Source of the DNA: Larix kaempferi
Lineage: Eukaryota; Streptophyta; Pinopsida; Pinales; Pinaceae
Assembly: GCA_027924585.1 (NCBI GenBank)
Contig: BSBM01000047.1
Span: 20,089,501 to 20,153,500 of the forward strand
Reading direction: 5' to 3'
Length of the DNA stretch: 64,000 nt
Positions 11,154 through 24,179 of this stretch are shown piece after piece (position 1 is the stretch's first letter; each line of letters opens with the position of its first letter). The notes beneath the pieces were generated by a model. That model had not been told where the DNA came from, ran no database searches, and was given only the letters and a program-made list of their open reading frames with translations. The position numbers and the translations under genes were made by a program.

Positions 11154-12440
11154 ACTTGATATTTTGGAGCAAGAGGGCTCCTTTAGGGCCCTGACCTTGA
11201 TTTCTTGCCAGCATTTTTTCTAAAGTCGGTTGGCTTCCTTGTAGTTTGTCCTTGTATGTTTCTTGTTCTCTCCTTTCTTGAGTCGTTTTCCTTCCTCTAG
11301 TATATCTTAGGGTTTGTGTTGAGAGACTCCTATTTTCCCTTCCTCCCCAAATTCATCCGAGTCTTATTCTTCCTCCTCCAGAGTAGGTTCAAATTTTGTT
11401 GGCATTCTCCCATCGAGTCCCTGCTCCTTAGGGAGGGGGGATTGCTTTGCTCTGGTTTTGATAAGATCTTTGGATCCCCTTCCTGAACATCCTCTTGTGT
11501 CGATCCCAATATTTCAAAATTGTTCTCTTGTTCCTTTGAATTTTCCTTAGTTGTGCTTAAGCTCCCTGGTTTTGTTTGTTGTGCTTTCCCTTTCCCCCCT
11601 CCCTGAGTTTTTACTCCTGCTTTAGGTTTGATTCTGGGCTTCTTGATTTGTTTCCATCCTTCGTCTTTATCGTTTTCTGGGGCTACTTTTTTGGACAACT
11701 CTTGGCAAATTGTCCATACTCATGGCACCCTCTGCAGTTAAACTAGAGTTGCTCGTAATCTAGTTTCTGCATGTGTGACCAACTTCCTACCGTGAGTTTG
11801 ATGGCCTCTGGTAACCCTATGTCCAAGTCCACTTCCACACAAATTCGTGCACAATCATATTGATCCTTTGTATTTTCTTGATCTATGAATTTCCCTAAGG
11901 TATTCCCGATATACTGCAAGGATTCCCAGTTCCAACAGTGAACTGGAAAGTTCAGAAGCCTAACCCGAATCAGAACTGTTGTTGGGACGTCCACCGAAGG
12001 ATCGAAATACAGAGTCCATCTGTTAAGATACAGGCCTTGTGGCCCCATAAAGTAGGGTCCATTTTTGAAGATCAAATCGTTGTCTTCTTTTGAAATAAAC
12101 TTGAACATGAAGAATTCGCGGCCGAAGAAGTAAGAGGTAACACTGTTTGAAATCAGAGGTCAATAGTTTTTATGAACCCAGGCAAGGCGAAAAACTTGTA
12201 AACTGCCCTACTAGATCTCTTTCCGCGAGAGATACCGCTACTTTCATTGGGCCTTCAGGGGGGAGGGCCACCGTCGGTATTTCATCAATTCTCTTGACAA
12301 ATTTAGAGATATCCCGCGTCTTTCTTTTCGGTTGGGAAGCTACTAATATCTTGAATGCTTCAACTTCAGGCAGAAGCGGTGGTGGTGGGGGACTAGAGAA
12401 GAATCTCCCGTATCCTCCATTTCTCCACTAAGGACCAAAA
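11154..12440 (-). pseudogene. L-1 ORF1: DUF4283-like nucleic-acid-binding protein
   Basis: The N-terminal part is readable near 12370-12200 (VKRIDEIPTVALPPEGP, SLAERDLVGQF). The central DUF4283-like part at 12108-11743 has NGPYFMGPQGLYLNRW and VRLLNFPVHCWNWESL. It is followed by a zinc-knuckle remnant CRGCHEYGQFAKSC, in which the usual histidine of CCHC is glutamine. A lysine-rich tail (11698-11330) leads toward ORF2, and the tail frame ends in TGA overlapping the ORF2 ATG (TGATG at 11154-11150). ORF1 proteins of this kind bind the element RNA. Frameshifts separate the parts. Confidence 0.72.
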
Positions 12441-12590
12441 TATCTACCGATCCCGATGTCTCCAACGATCAGGGAAGTGATCTGATCGATGCTGTCAGGC
12501 CTACGATCCAATCTCCTTCGCTGCGTTCGATGTCAGGTCAGTCTGCAGTCTGTGGGTTCCTTCATCTGATTTGGCTTACAATGTTATGTC

Positions 12591-14819
12591 CTGCATATAT
12601 ATTTATTATTATATATATTTTATCTTGTTGATAGTTCTATGAATTCCGAAATTTTCCCCAAATTTCATCAGCTAGTCTACCATTCCTGCTGGTAAATCAT
12701 TGTTTTAATTCATGGCTCCATTAAAACGCCACTTTTTAATGTACAAGATGTGGTTTTATGCTGATGATTGTGGATTCTGGCACATACAATCACATTGTTG
12801 CAACCAATAGCTTTACTACCACTCTGTCATGTCCCCATCGATCATCCTAACCAAGAGATGCAGATATTAACAAATTTTGGGCCTCTAATTTTCACCACAC
12901 GGGCACATTACGAATTTATAAACATTTAAAATGCATGTGTAAATGCATGAATAAAAACATGGTGGAAATAAACTATATCCACACACACCCATCATGCATA
13001 TACAAGCATAATTATCATAGGCACAACATATAATCATTGCACATTCAAATACAAAGAGAATACTTATCTTTAAACAAAGAATATCCAAGCAACTGGTTGT
13101 GTAAGATCAATTTTGCATCCAATCATAAACACTTTTTATGCTAAGAGGGCACCCCGAAACTGGGCTATGAGACCACTAGGGCAAAGGGAATGACTATAGG
13201 TTCCTCTCTCTCATCCCACAACCCATTATGATTTCAATCCTTAGCTAAATGTTCATTGAGAGCTATATAAGAATCTCACTTGGCCATCACAACCATGCCA
13301 CTCCTTCCAAATTCCCCACGCAACACAAGGAACACATTCCCCTTCATTAATCCATAGTTCCCTTAGGAAATCCAACCCTTAAGTGCTTACTAGTGTGTGT
13401 AGTAAGAGTCCAATATGTTTTATGCTATTGGAGAACATCCTATAGCATTATTTCATGGCTTCTCAAGCATTCTTGAGTAACAAAACTTAATGGGTAAAGG
13501 TTCATAGCTTTCCCAACCTCTATGCTCACCTATAACCATTTCTTTTTCCCTCAAATCTGGAGCTCGATTTCCAAATTTGAATTTCTGGTTATGCATAGTC
13601 TGGTAATTGGTAATGGCAATGGAATGAACAACAAGAATAAGAATTATGTATAGTGTAAAATTTGTTGTCCCAAAATTTGGACAAAAAATAATGGACAGTA
13701 GACTCCAAAAGATGAGAGAATGGTGGAAAAGACAACTGCCATAACTTCCGAACATAATAGAGAGGACTCTTACAATAGTTATAGAAGTGTATTCATCCAT
13801 GCTTCATAAATACATGAGAATACTTTTCTCACCAACCTCACATATGCATCCAATGATTGGATAAAACAATAAAAAATAAGTAATTGGTTCGTTTAAGGGA
13901 AATGACAACAATTGGGTGAGTTCCAAGGTTGTCACTTGGAAATAGAGGATCTAATATCCCAATATAGTCCCCCTTTCCTCTTCCCCTTTAGTGGAATCAT
14001 AGCCCATATAATTCTCTTTACATAGCCATCTTGGACCATTTTATTATTTTCCAACATAATATTTACATAACATTTGAATTGGCATGATAAGCCAACCACA
14101 TTGTCCATAAAAAAATATTTACATTATACATGCCTATCCATTCACTAGTCTAACCTTAGCCTTGAGCTCTGCACTAGGAATCCATACAAGCATGTCTACA
14201 TCATTTACATGATTTGATTTAATATATTCCAAGTCAAAACCGGGCGAATTACAATATTTATGGTCATCCTTGTACTCATGGGAAAATTGTACGGTTCATA
14301 AATATGTATATATGCTAATTATCCAATGCCAATTGTTCATTTGAGGAACACCTCATTGCCAAGGAATTCTTTATGAAAATTAAAGCATATATATTTGTTG
14401 TTGTGCATGCAATACATAGTTTTTATCATGTTGAAGATTTGTTAATAAACTATAACATTCATAGACCACCAACCGCTTGTCAAAAACGACTTGCATTAGG
14501 ATGACATTTGGATTTCCACTTGGGGCATAAGGAAAAAATCATTGAGTAATTGTATTTTTATTTTTATTTTCAATGGAATTAATGTAAACATATTGCTTAA
14601 TTTGATATTTTGTTTTATAAAGTGGTTGGTTGCACATGTACCATTGGAAAAATATCCATGCTCTTAAAAAATGTTTGGCATAATGTTTAAACATACTAAA
14701 TGCATTGTGTTTATTAATATCGTTGATGTAATATTCAATATTTTTTTAATCAAAGTTCAAATTACGAATGACTTGTCCACCATCTTCCATTGCACCCCAC
14801 TACAATGTCAAATCGAGAG
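12591..14819. other. Unassigned A+T-rich stretch
   Basis: About 2.2 kb without a gene I can support. Open frames at 12885-13088 and 13453-13800 (-) are hydrophobic, cysteine- or isoleucine-rich translations of A+T-rich DNA with no family resemblance. It may hold the 5' flank of the CACTA element at its right end, but no CACTA terminal repeat was found. Confidence 0.4.
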
Positions 14820-17800
14820 AATGCTACGAAATGAGCACAACTCGAAGAGGAAGCATACGAAACATGGTTGAATCAACCACCTATTCAATTCCTACTATGT
14901 CCCGAATCACCAATTCAGAATGTCTACAGTAACACTAGTTCTTCACATGTTGGCAATGAAGAGTATGAAATAGAGGTTGGTATGGATGATTTCTTAAGGG
15001 ATACCGGTGCCATGGAGGGAATGTTGTTACATGCATTCCATCGAGATGAGCTAAGGGATGTCGTTCATATCACATATAACTTATTCGAAAGATTGAAATC
15101 TGCTTCCACCACCATTCTCTTTGTACATGTGTCAAAATATACATATCTAGGGATAAAAATATTACTGTACAACTTGAAAGCAATGTATTGTATGTTATAT
15201 GCATGTTTTTCGGCACCATTAAGGTAATTAACCATTAAGTCCCCTATATTTTCAAGAATATTGTCCCATAATTAACATTAAAAATTGTTGATTTTATGTA
15301 GGCTTGATGACAATGTACATTTCTATTGCCCACTAATTGTAGGGTACTCAAAGATAAGATACCTCTCAGTGAAAATGTCTTTCCCAATAGTTGCATATTG
15401 GAAAATCAAATGTTGAAACATTGGGTGTTGAATACATATCAATCACGCATGTTCAAATTATTGTATTTTAGGTAGAGTTGAATATGCAAGCAAAGTAATA
15501 TGTCCAAAATGTGGGCATGACAGGTTCCAGAAATTTAAAAAATAAAGACAACGATAAAACACATGGTCCTCCTCATTAGATATTGAGGCACCTGCCTATA
15601 ATCCCAAGAGATCAATAACTATTTTGTTGTAAAGAATCAGTCGTGTTGCAAGGGTGGCATGCCTCGTACATAAGTGAGCCAAGAGTTATGTCAATCTTAG
15701 AAAATTAAATAGCCATGAAGCATATAGGATACATGGTTCAATAAATTCAAGGACGAAGAATGGAGACTTTGATTGAGCACGATCGTGGATGGATTTAACC
15801 CGTATTCCCTCCAAAATACCAACTATTATGTTAGGTTAGTAGTTGTGATCAATAACAATACCCCCCCATGGTTATTTGTGAAGAACGAACATGTTATGTT
15901 GGATGTTATAGTTCATGGTAGAATACATGTGAAGAATATGAATGTCTACCTACCACCCTTATAAAAGAACATCATTTGTTTTCAATGGTAAACTAGAGAG
16001 AACTCAACAAGCTAAAATAATGACACTAGTTAACTACCTTAGGAAATACGACATAGAGAAGGAGAAGGAATTTGCATAATTTTTCAATTCATATGGTAAA
16101 CCTATGTTCGATTATCCTAAATTGTTTTATGCTTATGCTGATAAAATGTCCATTTGGATGAAAATGATATCTGTATTTTATGAGATTCCATGTTGGGAGC
16201 ATATTAAGATTTCCCATTTACTGGATCCCATACGTATATTTAAAAATGTTTCATCTTCTTTATAGAGGCACAGATCATCGAAAAAAGTGACACATTGGGT
16301 GTTAGTATATATTTTATTTCTTCAAATACTAAAAAGAAAGATTGGCCTAGAAAAAAAAAAGTAGACCAGAGATTGGTCCCTCTTGGTCATTTAAAGAAGA
16401 AGGTTATGTCATGTGGATTTTGAAGAAAGATGATCATATTTCTCTAGCGAAGGAAGAAATATTGGCTCAAGGTTTTTACTTCACTATGAAAGAACATTTT
16501 TCAAGGTTGAAATCACATTACCTTTTAAACCTTCTAAGGGTATGCATGTCGAATGCATGCTTTTTCCTGCAATGTAGGTTATAATATACTATGCACTTAA
16601 AGTTTTATGGAAATTAATTTTGTATGTGTTTATTTTGTAGTGTCATTATCATTTGTTTATGTGTGAACTGTGACTTCCCCTAGGACTTGTGTGCCATATC
16701 TAAATTATGTGCATTTGTACATTGGATCACATCAAAAGAGATTCATATGGCTAGCATTTTATGGTGGCATCGAGAGATAGATGCTATTGTTTGTATATTA
16801 GAGGAGGAATTGCCCACAAGTTTCATGGACTTGTAGGTTCATCTTCTAATTCACCTAGTTGATGAGGTTGAATTAGTTAGGGTGGTCTCATGTCATTTGA
16901 TGTTCTTCTTAGAGAGGTACATGAAAAAATTGGAAGGTTTTTTTTCCACAAACGACAAAACTCAAGGGGTCTATGCAAAGGGGTACATAGTATACAAATA
17001 ATTCTATTATGCTAGTGAATACATCAAGCAAATCAATGACACACCAAGCACAATGGTTTGGGATGACCGATGAGACGAGAACAAAAGGTAAGGAGAGATA
17101 CTCCAAATGGATGGAAAAATGCAAATGACAAAGAGTAAATCACATATATTTGTCAAAATTCTACAGAGTAATTGTTTACACTAAACTTGATAGTATATAT
17201 TTTATATCATTTTTTTCAATAATACCTCAACATATTCAAAAATTGATGCCATCATTAAATTAATTCTATACAAATTTACAATACAGAGGAAATGAAATTG
17301 CGGGTCGCATTGTATGAGGAGAATAGAAGGAAATTGGGGAGTGACAAGAAATAATTCAAGAGGTTGAATAGTAGAAGTATGCATTTCCCTTACCATTTAA
17401 AAGAAAATATGTCAATGATGTCTCAATAGTTTGGTGGCTAACAAGATCCAAGAGAAATATGGTGCATCTAGTGGTAACCCGTGTGGTGAAAAGGATGCAC
17501 TAAACATAAGGATTGGATGCAACGATTCTATAGCAATATTTTGTGTACATTTTTTACTTTATAATTCCCATTTGAATTATAACATCTATATATTTTTATT
17601 AATGCTTGGGTTATTAGACATATTACACCATAATTTGTTTACATTTTTGCATGTGCATTTGTTCCCATCTATGTGGGCATATGGATATCATCTTCACAAT
17701 GAGGATGTCGATGATGGACATGTCACACTCGACTGTGGAGTGGAAGTCAAGTTTGACCAATGTAGTCATGCTAGACACCGTGATTGGAAGATAATAGAGG

Positions 17801-18125
17801 GAAAGCTAGTTTACATCGGAAAGATACAAGAGATCATGCAAGTAGACTTCTCATATTTCCAATGTGTTATTTTTAAGTGGAAGTGGTGGGATACCTTCGA
17901 TTGAAGTAATTTAAAGGAAGCTCGCGATAGTGGATTAATATGTATCAACGCTAAAAGGATGTGGAAAGAAACCAAGGATCCTTATGTTTTCCCAAAGCAC
18001 TTAAACCAAATGTTTTTTTACATGGATGTGTTGTATAGGGATTGGTGGTACATACCATGACATGACCGTAGATCAAAACATATTTTTGAGAACAACAATG
18101 TTATAATGTGAAGTAAGGAAGGTAA
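14820..18125 (+). pseudogene. CACTA (En/Spm) TNP2-like transposase pseudogene
   Basis: Four plus-strand blocks follow the TNP2 order. First, 14868-15220 has an N-terminal part ending in LKAMYCM before a likely intron. Second, 15301-15960 includes a Transposase_21 signature (VDGFNPYSLQNTNYYV, PPWLFVKNE, MNVYLPPL). Third, 16690-17130 matches the DUF4218 region (PTSFMDL, VHLLIHLVDEVEL, LERYMKKLEG, AKGYIVYK, FYYASEYI). Fourth, 17640-18120 matches DUF4216 (MWAYGYH, DWKIIEGKLVYIGKIQEIM, VIFKWKWW, PYVFPKHLNQMFFYMDVL, DWWYIPRHD). Such proteins cut and paste CACTA elements. Stops and shifts occur in every block, so it is dead. Terminal inverted repeats are not identified, so the element limits are unknown. 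Confidence 0.8.
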
Positions 18126-19059
18126 TCGGGGTGATGACAACATAAAGTGATATGTACATTTTTTATTTCAATATTTATAATATGGATGTGTCATTTGATT
18201 ATTGTTATGTATAATTGGCCAATTATGTTTTTTTATTGATTTTAGGTTGTTATAAATTAAAAATTAACAACCATTTTCAACCTCCATGTTAAAAAATAGT
18301 AATGGTGAAGATCATCCTTCCATTTTGATAACATTATGATACATATCTAACGTCACATGTTATGGAAAAAACTAAGTACTTAAAGAGGTTTAGTTATGAA
18401 GGTCTTTTTTTATCTTATTGGATATTTACTTATCTACAAGTTTAGGTGTTTTTAGAGTTTTTAAAGAATATTCCAAAAAAACTTGTAATTTACATTATAT
18501 ATAATTTGTAATTCTTCGTTAAAAAAATAAAGAAAAAAAGCAGTCACCATTAATACTAAACATTGTTATATTTCATCTAAATCTTTCAACAAAGATTACA
18601 AATAATTATTGCAAAGTTATAGCAAATGATATTTTTTAATTATTTTTTAAAACCATTTTAGTTGATTTAAAATAAATTAATGTGTAATGTACTCTTTATA
18701 TATCTAATATTTTGTGATTGTATGGAAGGGTTGATTGAAAATGATTTTATTTAGTCAAAGAACATGCTCTCTCATATTTATTTTGTTGAAATCAAAATTT
18801 ATTAAAATTGAATATATTTTTACTAAATTAATTACATTTGTAACAATATGACAATATATTTTTATAAAATTGTTTACATTTTTAACAATTTGACAATAAT
18901 TGCATTGTTAGGAAGAAAATATTATTGATGTTTTTTAACCAACACCTTTCTCAAATTTGCATAATATTTTTCACGATTTAATATGCATGATGCTACAGTA
19001 TATAAATGTCATGATGTAACAGAGGGTTTGGTTCAATTCCCTAGCTTGATTGTATTGAG
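18126..19059. other. Very A+T-rich spacer
   Basis: Runs of A and T, with no open frame of interest. It may include the 3' non-coding part of the CACTA element on the left and the 5' end of L-2 on the right; neither border can be placed. Confidence 0.4.
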
Positions 19060-19326
19060 AATGGAGTCGAACTAGTAGACTATAGCTTGGATACTCTGCC
19101 TACTTAAGATATCTTCACCTCTCCCACCTCCTTCATACTAGTCGAAGGGGATGTTTCCCTTTCCTACACAAACCTTCGTATTTTGACTAGTATTAAAAAA
19201 GGGGACAACCTAGGGCTTGAGGAGAATTTGGTAGATAGTTAATTGTTGGATGTATTGTCGATGTGAGATCCATCCAATCCTATAGATGCTTCTTTTAATG
19301 CACATCTAAAGGAAGGACGAGACTAA

Positions 19327-20512
19327 GTGAGGGACCATGTGGTCTCATTAAAAGACTTAATCGACATTAGTAAAGATGGTAAAGCTGTTGGGGCTTCATT
19401 CTCGATGAAGAACTATTCTTCTCCTCGTCGAGTTGAAGTTTCTGGTCATTCTACATGTTTTGATCTTTCCTTTGGCCATTGTCACCCAAGGACAATTGCC
19501 AAGCCTCAACAGTCTAAAACGAGAGAGGGTTTCGTGGGTCGACTTTTCGATCCCATTTTATTGGCGAGTACTTTTGTTTATTGGGAAACATCTTTAGAGG
19601 GGGATCAGACCATGGATAAGAAGAAAAGGAAAAAGTGTGTTGTTAAAAATATGATTATTGGTGAAGATTTGATGTTAGAACATGTTCTAACTTGTGCCGG
19701 TAAATCCCTGCTAGGACCCTACTTTGTTATACAACTCTAGGAAGACACACTACAAGATTGGCTTAAGTCTTCATGGGAGTCATTGGTTAGGTATTGTCCA
19801 ACTTTCCATATCATATTTAGAGGATGGCTAGTTTTTTCCTTTCATGCAAAAGAGGATGAGATCTACATTCTATGCGGTAAGTGGTTTTGGGGCTCCGTAC
19901 TATTATCTTTGAAGTTATGAAGCCCATGTTTTGATCTACATCATGAAACCTCTTAAACCTTGTGGATTTGGTTCACACTCCTTGGCATGCCTATGGAGTT
20001 GTGGAGCAATAAATTTTTATGGGATCTCATAATTTTTTTTGGAAGAATTTATATATGGGCCTTTCCTACAGCATAAGTCTCGTTCGGTATGTGGAAAAGC
20101 CCCTGTGAATGTAATTTTGAGCAAGGGATTGGATGAAAGTATTTATGTAGAGGTGGGTGACTAAGTCTTTACACAAGAATTGGATTATGCCAATGTACCC
20201 TTCTGATACACACAATGTCATCAATATGGACATCTAATTTCAGAATGCATGATGTCTTTTCATAAGAAGGTTTGGAAGAAAAAGTCCCATGTTGCTTTGT
20301 CAAAGGAGGCTATCGGTCTTGCATTGTCTATTATTTGGGTCTCAAAAACTAATACTTCCCAACAATTGGTTATGTGGGATAACTCAACCGTAGTAGCTTA
20401 TGAGGCTTCTTATCATTCTGATTATATTCAAGTTGGTGGCGAGGTTCACACACAAAATGTGGCTTCACAAGATATGTATTTTACCCCCAGAGTTGTTCCT
20501 GAAGTTAACTAG
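19327..20512 (+). pseudogene. L-2 ORF1: DUF4283-like protein (broken)
   Basis: Between about 19630 and 20050 the three frames together give LTCAGKSLLGPYFVIQL, FRGWLVFSFHAKEDEIYIL and WFWGSV, then phrases like LLGMPMELWSNKFLWDLI in another frame. This is the order of a DUF4283 domain. A knuckle-like CHQYGHLISEC lies near 20220-20250. The rest to 20512 is a polar tail. At least four frame changes or stops interrupt it. ORF1 products of this class bind element RNA. Confidence 0.55.
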
Positions 20513-21201
20513 TCTGGTTGAGGAAGAAGGATTTATCAGAATCCCTGCCACATAAGTGGTAGGAAAGGTTGTGGATATTGTCATGGGATTCTTCTCTCCT
20601 ACTTATGGGGCATTAGATGACTGTAAAAACAAATTACAACAGGTTACAAAGAACGACCTTCGACAACTTGCACCTTCGGTCACTTCTAGTTCTTCTCCAA
20701 AAGACAAGAAGTTACAACAATTCCATTTATCCATTCAATTTTTTACTATGAATACATCTTTAAACAAGATTGGTACCTTCCCATCAATGTTGATGTCCCC
20801 TTGCATTAAACTAGGGCTAGGAAGGGGAGGAATCTAAGACTAAACTTTAGCCAATCGAGGAGGCAATTATTTCCTCAGTCAATATTGAGCCTGATCCAGA
20901 ACCCTTGAAGCCCACATGTTCTATGGAAGGGGCCAAGTTTGGGACTCCTTTTTCTTTTTCCATAGGGGATTCAGGGGGGAACTCATATAATCACAGGTTA
21001 GAAAAATTCGTTACTATGTTAGGAGGTTTTAGTTCAGGGGGTTTGCGTTTTGATTTCAGAAAGAATTGGGTGTTGGGGTTGGTTGAATGAAAATCATATT
21101 TACATCATGCTTAGGAAACAACAATGATGTAAGTCCTCATAAAAACAAAAAACTTTAATTGGGGTTCTTAGAGACATACATCTCTCTGTCATAGTTACTA
21201 A

Positions 21202-23390
21202 ATGAAATTTATTTCATTAAATGTGAGGGGGTTGTGTAGCCCCACTAAATGTCTAGCCCTATTTAGAGTAATGGGGAAAGAGAGACCATATATACTTCTT
21301 GTACAAGAAACAATGTGCAAGGGGGAACTCATTATAAACAATTTGAAATCTTTATTCAAGCATTGGGATTTTCTTTGGGTGGATGTCGTTGGACTTTCCG
21401 AGGGACTACTCACTAGCTACAATACTTGTCTTACTCTACCCAATTGCTTTTATGCTTCTTTAGGTCCATGAAGAGTGTTTTTCAACTAGAAATTGGACAT
21501 ACAAGTCTTTGTAGTGAATATGCATGGACACTATGATCATAAGTAGAGTTTTTGGGATCATTTATTTGCTTAATCTTTCACAAAAGATCAAAATATCATC
21601 ATTGGGGTGATATGAACTTCACACTAAAACGGGTGGAAGTTTGGGGCACCACAACAAGGGTGGATCTACTAGTTGGCTATTTTATGCATAATCTCATATA
21701 ATTGGGATTGGTTGACGTTGAACCAATATCTTTGAATCCCACCTAGCAGATAAACGTTCATGTCCAGCTAGCATTTCTAAACACTTGGATAGATTTCTTG
21801 TCTCAAATTAGTTGCTTATGACTGTGGATAAATCTTGGTCATGGATAGACTTAGGAGGGGACTCATACCATAACCCTATTTTTATACAAGTGGAGATGTC
21901 CTCAGAAAAATCGACCAACACATTTAAATTCAACCCCTCTTAGCTTGAAGAGACTAACTTCTACGAATTTGTCCGAAGAGAGTGGGTGCCTTATAATGCA
22001 ACCATTATTTCCTTAGCCTACCATCAGTTTGTCACTAAAACACAAAGCTATGGAATGGGAAATAAAGAGACTTAGGAAAAGAGACGGTGCAATCAAGGAG
22101 GTTGAATTGGGAATTTAATATATGTTTACAAACAATCTAAGTGGGGTTTTCAATGAGGAGGAGTTACAAATACTAGTAGAATTGGATAATAAAAAGGAGA
22201 AACTTCTACATGATCAACAAGTGGACTATAAATTGAAAATTTAAGCAATATGGACTAGTTTGGGTGATGAAGATACCAAGTAGTTTCAAGATTGCCAGTT
22301 AAAGAAAGATTCATAACACTATTTAGGAAATGAACACTCATGAAGGACAATCAATTGATGGGTTTAAGAAGTTAGCAAATTAAGGTGTACAACATTTTTC
22401 AAATATTTATAAGGAGCCTAACTCAGTAAATATTGTAGAGGTTATCAATGTTTGTCCATATTTCCCTTGATTCATTTCAGAGGAGGCTAACTTAAAACTA
22501 TTTGAGGAAGTCTCCAAAGATGGATTTTTGATAGTCCTATCATTATTTCAAAAAGGATCAGAGCATCGGACTTGATCGTTGGATGATTGAACTTTTATTG
22601 GGATTTTTTGACCATTTCATGCCCATTGCATTATATAACTGTGTATGTAAACTAGCTACAAAAGTTTTGGCTTTATGTTCAAAGGTGGTTCTCTTAGAGA
22701 TAATTTTGTCAGGATGATTTGGTTTCCTAGTTGGTCGACAAATACATGAGGTAGTTGGAACAACACAAGAGGAATTATACACCATTAAAGTGAAAAGGCT
22801 ACATGCAATGACAATAAAGTTGGATCTTGCCAATGCATATGATAGAGTTAGTTAGTTATATGTTAGGTTTTTATTAATGCATGTTGATTTTTCTCTAAAT
22901 ATGGTTAATTGGATTATGGGGTGTTACAATATACAATCATTGCAAGGAAAAATTAATCATTAACACACCTAAACAAATTGTCGAACTCTTGATTGACAAA
23001 AGCAAGTGTTGGGGGTACTTTGATGGATCCTGTCAAGGTATTGACCAAAATTGTGGGAATCGAGGGATCCTATATTTCTTCAACACACATTATGTCCACT
23101 TCAAATATAATATCGATAAAGTCCTTAACAACTATGTGGAGCTACTGGCTCTCAAGGTACTACTCCAATTGGAAAATTAACACCAAGTAAATATTTTGCA
23201 ATTGTATGGGGATTCATCATTGGTAATAAGGTGGATGAATGGTGAGTAGTTAATACATAATATAAATCTGATTGACTTGGAAAATGACTTTAAATAAGTG
23301 GTTTTTAGTCTGGTGCTTTACAATCCGTACATATCTTTAGGGAGATGAACCAACAAGCATATACATTGTCTAAGGAAGGTCTATAGAGCC
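21202..23390 (+). pseudogene. L-2 ORF2: endonuclease, RT start, RNase H
   Basis: ATG at 21202 directly follows a TAA and begins MKFISLNVRGLCSPTK. The metal-binding QET motif is in LLVQETMCKG, and GDMNFTL lies near 21600. An RT segment at 22700-22920 has FLVGRQIHEVVG and KLDLANAYDRVS. RNase H at 22990-23390 has WGYFDGSCQG, ALKVLLQLEN and LYGDSSLV. The glutamate motif appears as NNYVELLAL. The RT motif with paired aspartates is absent because of an internal deletion. Many stops are present. Confidence 0.72.
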
Positions 23391-23743
23391 AAGCACCGAC
23401 TCAGTAGTCCTTTCCAAGACTCCTGATGGAGTTGAGTTTGAAACTAGGAAAGCAATATGAACAATTTACCATGTATTTACACAGTTTTAAGCATATGGAA
23501 GATTGTATTAACTATGAGTTTTCTTGAACAATTCATGAAAACATTTATAAGACAATATTTTCTAGAATATCTGCAAAACATTTTATTAGTTTGTAATTGT
23601 TTTTATCATATTGGTTACTTGATTGGTGCCAATACATGGGGAAACCCATGATGCGAGGTATTTGTTCTTTCAGGCACCTGAGGAAGGTGTTTTTGTTTCT
23701 TCGTGAAATAAAAATGTGATTTTTTTCCTAGCTAAAAAAATAC

Positions 23744-24137
23744 GAGTGGAGGAATACCTTTTTTTTTAATTTAATTATAATAATTCTACCTTTATCAAAA
23801 TTGATGAAAAATGTAGTAAAAATATTTCTTAAATATGATTTTTTTTCAAATATTTTAATTTGAAAATAGGTTTCAAATGTTAATCAAATCAGACAATCAT
23901 TGATTGAATCATTAAATATTCAAGTTTGTAAACATCTTTGATCAACATATTGCATCTTCTTGCACAACAAATCATTCACATTTAAAATTGGTTAAACATT
24001 ATATAATGACACAATTACCACGGAAAAACGATGATACATGATTTAACTAGAGTTTATCATTATATTACATCTCTAATTTAGATCACTAATACACAATACA
24101 ATTTATAAATCAAATAACATCATCATGACATGAAAAG
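23744..24137. other. A+T-rich spacer
   Basis: Nothing recognisable; homopolymer-rich sequence following the L-2 tail. Confidence 0.4.
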
Positions 24138-24156
24138 ACACACACACACACACACA
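24138..24156. repeat. (CA)n microsatellite
   Basis: Nineteen bases of perfect alternating A and C. It lies just beyond the minus-strand 3' end of the proline-rich gene remnant. Confidence 0.9.
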
Positions 24157-24179
24157 TCCACCATAATCTATATCACTTG

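Larger units (their letters stand above)
6319..12590 (-). mobile_element. LINE L-1, near full length, decayed
   Basis: This is a minus-strand L1-type LINE with ORF1 (about 12440-11154) and ORF2 (11152 to about 6930) in the usual order: endonuclease, RT, zf-RVT, RNase H. The 3' end on the minus strand reads TAATCGTTTTTGTAA, the same box that ends L-3 and resembles the end of L-4. Its poly(A) seems replaced by, or merged with, a TA repeat at the LTR-A border. The 5' limit is approximate. A target-site duplication within the AT-rich sequence at both ends is likely but cannot be read with confidence. Confidence 0.82.
19060..23743 (+). mobile_element. LINE L-2, internally deleted
   Basis: This is a plus-strand L1-type LINE with ORF1 remnants (19327-20512), endonuclease (21202 to about 22000), RT start (22390-22970) and RNase H (22990-23390). 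The RT catalytic palm with the DD box, the thumb and the zf-RVT domain are missing: the sequence passes from RT motif 2 straight to RNase H near 22970. The 3' end is AATAAAAATGTGATTTTTTT followed by an A-run, forming a T-run/A-run hairpin at 23720-23740. The 5' end is approximate and no target-site duplication was identified. Confidence 0.75.

Noticed and set aside
14770-14800. CACTA terminal repeat (phrase cactacaatg) near the transposase start
   Set aside because: Only the first few bases match the usual CACTACAAGAA end, and no inverted partner was found on the right side; another cactacaag near 19748 lies inside L-2 ORF1.
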